Shown in pieces: positions 8,815 to 17,081 of a stretch of 41,552 nucleotides of DNA. The stretch spans positions 1-41,552 of the forward strand of contig JAPPIX010000274.1 in assembly GCA_028820495.1 (NCBI GenBank), written 5' to 3'. The first letter of the stretch is position 1, and each line of letters starts with the position of its first letter. The notes under the pieces are model-generated. The model was not told the origin of the DNA, made no database searches, and saw only the letters and a program-made list of their open reading frames with translations. Origin of the DNA: Gammaproteobacteria bacterium. GTDB lineage: Bacteria; Pseudomonadota; Gammaproteobacteria; Pseudomonadales; Azotimanducaceae. The position numbers were made by a program, and so were the translations under genes.

Positions 8815-8846
8815 GGAAGGTGATGCCTACAGGCAATCACCGTTCC
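8815..8846 (+). promoter_or_regulatory. Interrupted inverted repeat ahead of the 18-kb gene train
   Basis: GGAA-GGTGAT-GCC pairs with GGC-A-ATCACC-G-TTCC, each bulge being a single base, around a short TACA loop. It ends 20 nt before the first ATG (8867). Upstream, TATAAA (8785-8790) could be a -10 element but has no good -35 partner. The repeat could be an operator or a 5'-UTR hairpin. Confidence 0.35.
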
Positions 8847-8866
8847 TTGCGCAGGAATCTTGACTG

Positions 8867-9901
8867 ATGAGTGATCAACAATCAGACGCCTTTGCTAGCT
8901 GGATGACCGAACAGCTAGGAGCCGAGGCATTCGAAGTCGAAAGCTGGGTCGGCGCGGACTCCGGATATTCCAATGAGACGGCGATCTTCGATGCGCGGTT
9001 CAAGCAACAAGGCATCGCGGCCACGGCGCGCTTCGTTCGGCGCGCGGAGCCATCCGGGCCATCGATGTTCAAGGAATACGACCTGAAGCGGCAATACGGC
9101 TTCATGGACTACCTGGGCAAACACTCATCCCTGCCCGTTCCTCGGCTCGTTGGCTTGGCACTGGATCATAGCCCGCCCTACTACGTCATGAACTTCGTCT
9201 CCGGAGAGATACCGGGCGACGGCCACACCGCGGAAGACGCCTACCTGACCCAAGGCTTCCTGTTTGAAGGCACGCCAGGGCAACGAAGACGGTATTTTGA
9301 AAGCCTCATCACCCGCATGGCTGAACTGCACGAGGTCGTTGTCACTGAGGACTTCATGGACGCCTACAGCCGGTCAGATTCGGGCGTGTCAGCCCTGCAG
9401 GCTGAAGTTGATTGGTGGGTCGATCTCTATCGCTGGGGCAAGGACCATCAGGATGTCACGCTCGACTCTGACAAGTACGTCGATTGGCTGGCCAAAAACG
9501 TGCCAGCGCTCGACGACGCCAACATCATCTGGGGCGACGCGAGGCCGGCAAACACCATCGTCGATGACTACGAAGTCGCCGCCCTGCTCGACTGGGAGCT
9601 CGCTTCGTTTGGCCCCGGCGAGATTGACTTGTTTTTTCACATCGGCATGCACAACCACCGCGAGAATCAGCCAGGGGCAATCCGGCTTGATGGCGTGCCT
9701 TGTGAAGCGGAGCAGATTGAGATCTACGAACAGGCCATTGGCCGTCCGGTCAGGCATGCGGACTTCTTTCGCGCCCTCGCCTACACCCGCATGGCCATCA
9801 TTTCCCTGATTTTCTGTCGCGCCAACGGCATCCCCCCAGACCAGGTGCCGTACGACAACAGCTATTACATGAACCAACTTGAAAAGATGCTGGGAATCTA
9901 A
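8867..9901 (+). CDS. APH-fold phosphotransferase family protein
   Basis: 344-residue kinase-like protein of the aminoglycoside/choline phosphotransferase superfamily, often found with fatty-acid or xenobiotic catabolism genes. The catalytic Brenner loop reads IIWGDARPANTIVD, with Asp224 and Asn229 in place and the usual His replaced by Trp222. The metal-binding LLDWELASFGPGEID follows with Asp242. An N-terminal lobe with SGYSNET resembles the nucleotide-binding loop. It opens the long plus-strand gene train, 11 bp before the SDR gene. Homologues linked to acyl-CoA metabolism may phosphorylate hydroxy-acyl substrates; that role here is inference. It is not expected to be an antibiotic resistance enzyme on this evidence. 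Confidence 0.82.
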   Translation: MSDQQSDAFASWMTEQLGAEAFEVESWVGADSGYSNETAIFDARFKQQGIAATARFVRRAEPSGPSMFKEYDLKRQYGFMDYLGKHSSLPVPRLVGLALDHSPPYYVMNFVSGEIPGDGHTAEDAYLTQGFLFEGTPGQRRRYFESLITRMAELHEVVVTEDFMDAYSRSDSGVSALQAEVDWWVDLYRWGKDHQDVTLDSDKYVDWLAKNVPALDDANIIWGDARPANTIVDDYEVAALLDWELASFGPGEIDLFFHIGMHNHRENQPGAIRLDGVPCEAEQIEIYEQAIGRPVRHADFFRALAYTRMAIISLIFCRANGIPPDQVPYDNSYYMNQLEKMLGI

Positions 9902-9912
9902 GGAGAGCAAGG

Positions 9913-10815
9913 GTGGCGATGAAGTGGGGTTCGAGCAATCTCTTGGCAGGCAAAGTCGCCTTGGTGACTGGTGGCGCGCAAGGCATCGGCGGTGCCGTCG
10001 TTGATGCGCTCACAGACTGGGGCGCTTGCGTCATGGTTGCCGATCTTGATCAAACCAAGCTAGACCGACGAACGGCAATGTACTCTGGCCAAGTCGGCGG
10101 CGTTTGCCTCGATCTCACGATCCCCGGGGCTGCCGACTTGATCGTGGAAGCGGCCTGGGGCCAATTCGGAACCCTGGATATCGTCGTCAACAACGCCGGT
10201 TATGCTTGGGACTCGACCATCGTGAAAATGTCCGACGAGCAGTACAGCGCGATGCACAAGATCCACAGCGAAGTGCCTTTTCGAGTGATGCGAGCCGCAG
10301 CCAAGCGCATGATTCCTCTCGCCAAACAGGAAATCGCTGAAGACAGGGAAGTCATGCGCAAGTTCGTCAACGTGACCTCGGGCGCCTATTCCTTCGGCCT
10401 GCCAGGCGCTGCCAACTATGCGGCGGGGAAAGCCGCCATGGTCGGCCTGACTAAGTCCGCGGCAAAGGAATGGGGGCGTTACAAGTTCAATGTCAACGCC
10501 GTGGCGTTCGGGCCGATCTACACCCGGATGGGCTCCGTCCAGACCGAGGACAACGTGATCGAAGTTGACGGTAACAAGGTTGCGCAAGGCGTCCCAGTGG
10601 AACACTTGCAACGGCTTGGCATGGACATCCCAGACCCCAAGGAAGTCGAAGAGAGCATAACCCTTAGCACGCCGATGAAGGTCTGCCCCCTCGGACGAAC
10701 CGGCACCATGGAGGAAGCGGCCAGCGCCATCCTGTTTCTCTGTTCGCCGCTTTCAGACTACGTGCATGGTCAGGTCTTGACGGTCAGCGGCGGCGTCAGT
10801 GGCGGCATGGCGTAA
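9913..10815 (+). CDS. Short-chain dehydrogenase/reductase (SDR)
   Basis: NAD(P)-dependent oxidoreductase of 300 residues, cytoplasmic. Visible are the cofactor loop TGGAQGIG (19-26), the NNAG motif (93-96) and the catalytic triad Ser156, Tyr169, Lys173 in ANYAAGKAAM. It is longer than the usual 250 residues because of an insert around residues 215-260, a region that normally covers the substrate; this resembles SDRs of the multifunctional-enzyme type. It starts with GTG 9913 behind AGGAGAGCAAGG. It would oxidise or reduce a hydroxyl/keto intermediate of the pathway encoded by the neighbouring genes; the substrate is unknown. Confidence 0.88.
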   Translation: MAMKWGSSNLLAGKVALVTGGAQGIGGAVVDALTDWGACVMVADLDQTKLDRRTAMYSGQVGGVCLDLTIPGAADLIVEAAWGQFGTLDIVVNNAGYAWDSTIVKMSDEQYSAMHKIHSEVPFRVMRAAAKRMIPLAKQEIAEDREVMRKFVNVTSGAYSFGLPGAANYAAGKAAMVGLTKSAAKEWGRYKFNVNAVAFGPIYTRMGSVQTEDNVIEVDGNKVAQGVPVEHLQRLGMDIPDPKEVEESITLSTPMKVCPLGRTGTMEEAASAILFLCSPLSDYVHGQVLTVSGGVSGGMA

Positions 10816-10859
10816 CTGGTTTACAGGAGCCTGCAACAAGAGATGGAGGAGCAAGCACA

Positions 10860-12266
10860 GTGAAAGCCAGCACACAGGCACAGGCCTTTGCGGACAACCC
10901 GGCTGAGTTTTTTCACTTCGATATCAACGAAATGGGTTCCATCGACCGAAGCGAAATGGAGGCGCTGCAGCTCAGCGCCCTCCAGATTCGGTTTGACGCC
11001 CTTCGCAATGAAGTGCCGATGCTGAAGAAGCTGGCTGATGAGCAGGACATCAATGCCCTTGATTGCGTCGAAGACGCTGTCCCATTGCTGTTCGAACACA
11101 CGATGTACAAGTCCTACCCGGCGTCGTTGCTCGAAAAAGGGCGATTCGCACAGATCAACAAGTGGCTGAACAAGCTCACCAGCCATGACATCTCAAAGAT
11201 CGACGTGAGCCATTGCAGGACCATTGATGACTGGCTCGGCGTCATGGAGGCGGAGTCGCCTCTTCGCCTCACGCACTCTTCCGGCACCAGCGGCACCATG
11301 TCTTTTTTACCGCACAGCGCGGATGAGTACGACGCTCTGGGGCAGACCATGACGGTGTCCAACCTGCAGCGTTTTGGTGAGGCGCCGTCGGACGACCCGG
11401 TACAAGTCATTTTCCCGCACTTTCGATCCGGTTACGGCGCCATGCTTCGTGGCAACGACATCATCGTCAAGTACATCGCCAAGGGAGAGGAGAACTTTCA
11501 CGCCGCCTATCCGGGCCACATGAGCTCCGACGTCCTTTATCTTGCGGCCCGAATCCGAGCGGCCCAGGCCAAGGGCGCCTTGGATCGACTGAAAATCAAC
11601 GACGAAATGATGGCGCGCAAGAAGGAGTTTGAGCAGATTGAGGCGGAAATGCCCCATCGAATCGAAGCGTTCTACGCCGAGCTCTTCAAGAAGCTGGAGG
11701 GCCAGCGAATCTACACCACCGGTACTTGGAATTTGCTCCACAACATGGCAACCCAAGGCCTCGAACAGGGTCAGGAAGCCCTGTTTGCATCGAATTCCAT
11801 CGTGTTGACCGGCGGGGGCGCCAAGGGCATCACCCCGCCGCCCAATTGGCAGGAGGATGTCTGTCGATTTCTGGGCATACCTGCCTTGAAGATGGGCTAC
11901 GGCATGTCGGAGGTCTTCGCCATCAATCCCATGTGTTCGCAGGGCAGATACCATCTGCTGCCTTGGGTCATCCCCTTCATCCTAGATCCTGAGACCAGCG
12001 TGCCGCTGCCACGCAAAGGGGTCGTCACCGGCCGTGCCGCATTCTTCGGCTTGCTGGCTCGGCATGCCTGGGGGGGCTTCATCACCGGCGATGAAGTCAC
12101 CATAGATTGGGACAGCGCATGTCCTTGCGGACAAACCACTTGGCACTTGGATCCAATGATCCAGCGATTCACTGACAAGACCGGGGACGATGACAAAATC
12201 ACCTGCGCCGCAACGCCGGGTGCCCATCAGGAAGCGATGACTTTTCTCGCTAACCTCGACCAGTAA
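10860..12266 (+). CDS. luxE: LuxE/PaaK-like acyl-protein synthetase
   Basis: 468-residue adenylate-forming enzyme of the LuxE (acyl-protein synthetase) type. LuxE proteins activate a fatty acid as acyl-AMP and hand it to LuxC. The phosphate-binding loop is seen as HSSGTSGTMS (139-148). Then follow LTGGGAKGITPPPNW, GYGMSEVFAINPMC, and a C-terminal FITGDEVTIDWDSACPCGQ block with paired cysteines, as in LuxE/phenylacetate-CoA-ligase relatives. It is longer than Vibrio LuxE (about 370). GTG start behind GGAGGAG. The very next gene, 16 bp away, is a LuxC-type reductase, which strongly supports the assignment. No luxA/luxB is present. In a catabolic setting it could instead make an acyl-CoA or acyl-enzyme from the pathway acid; that is inference. 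Confidence 0.78.
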   Translation: MKASTQAQAFADNPAEFFHFDINEMGSIDRSEMEALQLSALQIRFDALRNEVPMLKKLADEQDINALDCVEDAVPLLFEHTMYKSYPASLLEKGRFAQINKWLNKLTSHDISKIDVSHCRTIDDWLGVMEAESPLRLTHSSGTSGTMSFLPHSADEYDALGQTMTVSNLQRFGEAPSDDPVQVIFPHFRSGYGAMLRGNDIIVKYIAKGEENFHAAYPGHMSSDVLYLAARIRAAQAKGALDRLKINDEMMARKKEFEQIEAEMPHRIEAFYAELFKKLEGQRIYTTGTWNLLHNMATQGLEQGQEALFASNSIVLTGGGAKGITPPPNWQEDVCRFLGIPALKMGYGMSEVFAINPMCSQGRYHLLPWVIPFILDPETSVPLPRKGVVTGRAAFFGLLARHAWGGFITGDEVTIDWDSACPCGQTTWHLDPMIQRFTDKTGDDDKITCAATPGAHQEAMTFLANLDQ

Positions 12267-12282
12267 ATCAAGGAAACCGGCC

Positions 12283-13734
12283 ATGACTGACCCTATCGTG
12301 CCGATGATCATTCGTGGAAAGATCATCACGGACCATCTGACGGAAATTGAAGGCCGGGGCGGACAGACCACGTTTCTGACGCCTGACGTCCACCACTACA
12401 TCGACGATCTGCCGCTAGGGAACCCCGGCAAACTAGCCGATCTCTACACCATCAGCTTCGATGAGATATTGGACTTTCTGGTTGCGCTTGGCGAGGCGCT
12501 CAACATCGAAACCAATGCCCACATGCAGGAAGCTCAATCTCTGACCTACGCGGCGTCTCCCATGACACCCGCGATGATCGATCGGTTCTATGCCAACGTC
12601 GGCGCCTCGTTTGACCGCGACTTCCTTTACCAGATGGCCGATACCGATATCGGCGTGGCGAAGCTCGAGGGCTGGGTGGAGGAGCAGGTGGCCACCGGGC
12701 CAAGAACCAGGGTGCGCTGCTTCGGTTCGAGGGCATTGCACATTGCCGCGGGCAACGGTCCCACTGGCACGGTCATCGCCTTGCTCCGCAACGCCCTGAC
12801 CCGAAGCGATGCGATCATCAAATCCCCCTCCAACGATCCGTTCACCGGCGCGGCGATCCTCAAGACCATGTGCGAACTCGATGCCGCTCATCCCCTGACC
12901 AAGCACATGAGCATCGCCTACTGGCGCGGCGGCGATGAGGACTTTGAACGCAGGCTCTATCAACCGCACAACATCGAGAAAATTGTCGCTTGGGGCGGCT
13001 TCGCTTCAATGAAACACGTGACGAAATACATCCAGCCGGGTCTCGAGCTGATTTCACTGGATCCGAAGCGCAGCGCCAGTGTCATCGGACCCGAAGCTTT
13101 CAACAGTCCCGAGGCCATGGAGGAGGCAGCCACGCGCCTAGCATCGGATTTTGGCGGCTTCAACCAGGTTGGCTGCACCAATTCCCGGGTCGCCTACATT
13201 CAGTGCGGCACCGACGATGACGGTCTTGAAAAAGCCAACGCCTTTGCCGAGCGAGCCTACGAGGCGCTGGCAACTTTCCCTGAAGCCTACAGTTGCAAGC
13301 CAAAAGACTACCCCGCAGAACTGAAGATGAAGGTCAATGCGCTGCGATTGGAGGATGACTTTTATCGGGTCGTTGGCGGTAGCGACGACGAGGGCGCCGT
13401 GATCGTTTCTCAATTCCCCGACGCCGTCGATTTCATGCCCGAAATGGAAGGCAGAACCATCAACATCGTCCCCATTGATGATCTTGAGGAATTTCTTGAT
13501 GCCTGTGATTCCTACACCCAAACAGTCGGCGTTTACCCTGAAAGCCTTAAGAGGACGCTCAGGGACGAAATGCCGCTCTACGGCGTGCAACGAATCGTTT
13601 CACTCGGCTATGCGTCGGACGTCACCATGGCCGGTGCGCAGGATGCCATCCAACCCATGGCAAGAATGGTCAAGTGGGTGGTTGATGAAGTCAACTCGCC
13701 GGAAACCCGCGCTCCGTTGTGGCGCAATGGGTAG
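12283..13734 (+). CDS. luxC: LuxC-type acyl-CoA/acyl-enzyme reductase
   Basis: 483-residue reductase of the LuxC family (aldehyde-dehydrogenase superfamily), converting an acyl thioester to aldehyde with NADPH. Typical blocks are RCFGSRALHIAAGNGPTG (nucleotide site), IIKSPSNDPFTG, YWRGGDEDFERRLY, IVAWGGFASMKHV and LELISLDPKRSASVIG. The presumed catalytic cysteine is Cys298 in FNQVGCTNSR. Start ATG 12283 with AAGGA nine bases before. It follows the LuxE-like gene and overlaps the next gene (PQQ enzyme) by 8 nt, so it is cotranscribed. In bioluminescent bacteria LuxC works with LuxD and LuxE to make long-chain aldehyde. Here luxD and luciferase genes are absent, so another role is likely. Confidence 0.85.
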   Translation: MTDPIVPMIIRGKIITDHLTEIEGRGGQTTFLTPDVHHYIDDLPLGNPGKLADLYTISFDEILDFLVALGEALNIETNAHMQEAQSLTYAASPMTPAMIDRFYANVGASFDRDFLYQMADTDIGVAKLEGWVEEQVATGPRTRVRCFGSRALHIAAGNGPTGTVIALLRNALTRSDAIIKSPSNDPFTGAAILKTMCELDAAHPLTKHMSIAYWRGGDEDFERRLYQPHNIEKIVAWGGFASMKHVTKYIQPGLELISLDPKRSASVIGPEAFNSPEAMEEAATRLASDFGGFNQVGCTNSRVAYIQCGTDDDGLEKANAFAERAYEALATFPEAYSCKPKDYPAELKMKVNALRLEDDFYRVVGGSDDEGAVIVSQFPDAVDFMPEMEGRTINIVPIDDLEEFLDACDSYTQTVGVYPESLKRTLRDEMPLYGVQRIVSLGYASDVTMAGAQDAIQPMARMVKWVVDEVNSPETRAPLWRNG

Positions 13735-15868
13735 CCAGGTGCGTACGCTGGCCGTCCTGGGGTTCGTCGCCGCCACAACCACGCTGGGAGCCTGTGAATC
13801 CTCATCGCCGCCGACCGAATCCCACTACAGCAATTGGGAGCACTATGGCCTGACCCACAGTGAGCAACGCCATAGCCCGCTTACCCAGATAGACTCAGGA
13901 AACGTCCACCAGCTCGGTCTGGCTTGGTCCCAGGAGATCCCCGGCGCGCGAACGCTGCAGGCGACCCCGCTGGCAGTGGACGGCGTTCTGTACTACACCA
14001 CGGATTGGGGGTTGGAGGTTTACGCGGTCGATGGCGAAACCGGCGATGTCATCTGGAAGTACCAAACCGAACCCGAGAACCCGGCTGCGCTGCGCTTGCA
14101 CATGGGCGCCAACAGGGGCGCTGCGCATGAAAACGGGAAGATCTTTGCCGCCGTTGGCGATGGACGCTTAAACGCCCTCGATGCCCAGAGCGGCGAACTG
14201 ATCTGGTCAGTGCGCACTTTCCCCAAAGAAGAACCAAGATTCATCACCGGCGCCCCTAGAGTGTTCAACGGTAGGGTCATCATCGGTCACGGGGGTGGCG
14301 ACACCGGCGCGCGAGGCTATGTGTCCACCTATGACGCGGCTTCCGGTGAATTGATATGGCGGTTCTACACGGTGCCCGGCAATCCAGCCAATGGATTCGA
14401 AGACGCCGCCATGGAAATGGCCGCAAAGACCTGGAGCGGTGAATGGTGGCGCCATGGCGGTGGCGGGACTGCCTGGAACGCGCTGACCTATGATCCGGAC
14501 TTCAATCAGATTTACATCGGCACCGGCAACAGCGGTCCCTACAGCCCGGCCATTCGCAGCCCCGGCGGCAACGGCGACAATCTCTTTCTATGCTCCATCG
14601 TTGCTGTCGATGCGGACACCGGGGAGTATCGCTGGCACTACCAAGTCAACCCGCGGGAAGCATGGGACTTCAAAGCGACGATGGACATCGTGCTGGCCGA
14701 TCTGCAAATCGATGGCGTCGATCGCAAGGTGCTGATGCAGGCCCCTACCAATGGATTCTTCTACGTCATCGATCGCGCGTCCGGCGACTTAATCTCCGCT
14801 GAAAAATGGGGCGGCAAGGTCAACTGGGCCGAGCGAATCGACCTTGACACCGGCAGACCGGTTGAACGAGCGAACATTCGCTACGAGGATGGCGAGCCTG
14901 AACATATTTGGCCCGGCACCTTTGGCGCGCACAACTACCAGCCCATGTCGTTCAATCCAGAGACCGGCTTGGTCTACATTCCCCACCTGGAAGCCGGAAT
15001 GATCATGGGCACCGTCACGCCGGAAGCCTTTGAAACCGACGAGATTCGAAAGGGCTACAAATACATCGCCCAGACCGGCGCCACATTTGGCGGCTTGTTG
15101 CTTGATAGTGAACACGGCGGCAAGGGATCACTGGTTGCCTGGGATCCGGTTTCACAGTCGGAGCGCTGGCGAGTGGTTACGGATTCCTTCTGGAATGGCG
15201 GCACGCTGACCACCGCCGGCAACCTGGTGTTTTACGGGACGGCAACAGGCCAATTCTCCGCATACGATGCATCGAGCGGCGAGGAGCTATGGTCCTTCAA
15301 CGCCGGGCTTGGCATCGTATCCGCACCGATGTCGTACGCGATTGGCGCAACCCAATACATCTCCATCCTGGTCGGCTACGGCGGGTCGGCGGGTTCCGGC
15401 ATCCCCGTGTTTAAGCATGGATGGAAGTTCGGCCTCCAACCGCGTCGGTTGCTGACGTTCAAGCTCGATGGCGAACGAAACCTGCCTGAGACACCCCCCC
15501 CGGATACCACGGTCACACCCGTTTTGGTCGAGGGGTTTGAGCCGGAAGCCGAGAAGGTCCAGCGGGGCATTGTCATCTACCACACCACCTGCGCCCACTG
15601 TCACGGCGGCCTGCTGGCCAGTGAAAGCGTGGCACCCGATCTGCGCGAATCACTCCTCTCATCCGACCTTGATGCGTTTTCGGCCCTGCTGCGAAACGGC
15701 CCCATGGCTCAGCGCGGCATGCCGCTCTATGACGACCTCACCGAGGCGGACATCGAAGGCCTGTACCACTACGTGAGGCATGGCGCAGCAACCGTGGGGC
15801 AGGAGACCGACGACCTGGACATGGACGATTGCACTTTCTGTGGGATTACGGGCTCTGGACCAAATTGA
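13727..15868 (+). CDS. PQQ-dependent quinohaemoprotein dehydrogenase lipoprotein 1
   Basis: Predicted periplasmic lipoprotein of 713 residues: signal peptide with lipobox LGAC, lipidated Cys23. It has an eight-bladed PQQ propeller (W-motifs such as GEYRWHYQ, GELIWRFYTVPG) fused to a C-terminal cytochrome c domain (CAHCH, 622-626), as in type II quinohaemoprotein alcohol dehydrogenases. The presumed catalytic Asp314 lies in WDFK and the Ca ligand Asn268 in IGTGN. Unusual: the Glu expected in the GGAE calcium-ligand motif is Asp192 (GGGD), and the vicinal Cys-Cys pair near residues 124-125 is absent. Lys316 stands two residues after the catalytic Asp. A CxxC pair (702-705) lies at the very C-terminus. 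Start ATG 13727 overlaps luxC. It likely oxidises an alcohol and passes electrons to the haem. Confidence 0.87.
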   Translation: MGSQVRTLAVLGFVAATTTLGACESSSPPTESHYSNWEHYGLTHSEQRHSPLTQIDSGNVHQLGLAWSQEIPGARTLQATPLAVDGVLYYTTDWGLEVYAVDGETGDVIWKYQTEPENPAALRLHMGANRGAAHENGKIFAAVGDGRLNALDAQSGELIWSVRTFPKEEPRFITGAPRVFNGRVIIGHGGGDTGARGYVSTYDAASGELIWRFYTVPGNPANGFEDAAMEMAAKTWSGEWWRHGGGGTAWNALTYDPDFNQIYIGTGNSGPYSPAIRSPGGNGDNLFLCSIVAVDADTGEYRWHYQVNPREAWDFKATMDIVLADLQIDGVDRKVLMQAPTNGFFYVIDRASGDLISAEKWGGKVNWAERIDLDTGRPVERANIRYEDGEPEHIWPGTFGAHNYQPMSFNPETGLVYIPHLEAGMIMGTVTPEAFETDEIRKGYKYIAQTGATFGGLLLDSEHGGKGSLVAWDPVSQSERWRVVTDSFWNGGTLTTAGNLVFYGTATGQFSAYDASSGEELWSFNAGLGIVSAPMSYAIGATQYISILVGYGGSAGSGIPVFKHGWKFGLQPRRLLTFKLDGERNLPETPPPDTTVTPVLVEGFEPEAEKVQRGIVIYHTTCAHCHGGLLASESVAPDLRESLLSSDLDAFSALLRNGPMAQRGMPLYDDLTEADIEGLYHYVRHGAATVGQETDDLDMDDCTFCGITGSGPN

Positions 15869-15884
15869 CGACGGAGAACTCTCG

Positions 15885-17003
15885 ATGACCGAACAAAAAT
15901 ACTACACCTTAGGCAGTTCCAGCCTGACCGTTAGCCGCTTGGCTTTCGGCGTCATGACTTTTGGCAGCTACGAAGGCGTCGGCACTACAGACTGGGGCGC
16001 CAGCGAGCAGGAATCGCGCCGGATGTTTGATGCCTATCTCGACTGGGGCGGCAATTTCTTTGACACAGCACCTTCATACACCTTTGGCGAGAGTGAAAAG
16101 ATACTCGGGAAACTCATCAAGGCGTCCGGCAGCCGGGACAAGGTGGTTGTATCGACCAAGTTCTCCCATCCGGCGGCCGGGGAAGGGCCCAACGGCGGCG
16201 GCGCCTGCCGCAGCAACGTGATCCGCTCCGTCGAACACTCGCTTAAGCGCTTGGACACGGACTACATCGACCTGTTGTTCCTGCATGCCTGGGATCGCCG
16301 CACGCCGGCGGAAGAGCTGGTTATCTCGCTCAATGACCTGGTGCGCCAGGGCAAGGTTCGATACATCGGCATGAGCAATGTCCCCGCTTGGTACATCGCT
16401 CGATTTCAAACCCTGGCGGAGTTGCGTGGCCTGGAGAAGCTCTGCGCAATCCAGTTGGAGTACTCGTTGGTCGAGCGTGAACTGGAGAATGAATACACCG
16501 CCCTGTGCCAGGAAACCGGGATGAGCCTGACCGCATTTGGCGCAGTTGCCGCAGGATTTCTGACCGGCAAATACAAAAACGTCTCGAAAGGTGATTCGCT
16601 GTCAAGCTTCGAAGGCAGGCTCGCCTCCATGAAGGATGTTCCCGCACCGCAGGTGCAGAAGTTCTCTGAACGGAACTGGGCTATCCATGATGCGCTTCAG
16701 GAAGTTGCCGATGAACTCGGCAAACCCATGGCGCAGGTGGCGATAAACTGGGCGGCTAACCGTCCCGCAGTGGGCTCCATCATCTGCGGCGCTTCAAGTC
16801 TGGCGCAATTGGAGGGGAACCTGCAATCACTGGACTTCGAAATCCCGACCGAATTGATGAAGAGGCTCACAGACGCCAGCGAGGTGCCGCTGTTGGAAAT
16901 GGCACTGCCGTATGCGGTCGTTACCAGACAGGCCATGATCCACGGCATGAACGCCGGTCTGGACATCTGGGAGAAGCCCCCAGGTTACTACGACAGCCTA
17001 TAG
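15885..17003 (+). CDS. Aldo/keto reductase
   Basis: NADPH-dependent reductase of 372 residues with the (beta/alpha)8 AKR fold. The catalytic tetrad is visible: Asp60 and Tyr65 in FFDTAPSYTFGE, Lys92 in VVVSTKFS and His134 in LLFLHAWD. The SNVPAW block and the C-terminal NADP-binding segment (GSIICGASSLAQLEGNL) also fit. ATG 15885 follows GGAGAA and lies 16 bp after the PQQ gene. An upstream in-frame extension to 15780 lies inside that gene and is not needed. Likely interconverts an aldehyde/ketone and an alcohol within the pathway; direction and substrate are unknown. Confidence 0.9.
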   Translation: MTEQKYYTLGSSSLTVSRLAFGVMTFGSYEGVGTTDWGASEQESRRMFDAYLDWGGNFFDTAPSYTFGESEKILGKLIKASGSRDKVVVSTKFSHPAAGEGPNGGGACRSNVIRSVEHSLKRLDTDYIDLLFLHAWDRRTPAEELVISLNDLVRQGKVRYIGMSNVPAWYIARFQTLAELRGLEKLCAIQLEYSLVERELENEYTALCQETGMSLTAFGAVAAGFLTGKYKNVSKGDSLSSFEGRLASMKDVPAPQVQKFSERNWAIHDALQEVADELGKPMAQVAINWAANRPAVGSIICGASSLAQLEGNLQSLDFEIPTELMKRLTDASEVPLLEMALPYAVVTRQAMIHGMNAGLDIWEKPPGYYDSL

Positions 17004-17081
17004 TCCCTTTGCTGGTGAAAAATGCCGCCTCACGGGCGTATCTTGCTTCGATCAATCCACGCATAACCGCACGAGGAACCC

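Noticed and set aside
10860..13734. Bioluminescence operon
   Set aside because: No luciferase (luxA/luxB) or luxD, and the neighbours are catabolic enzymes.
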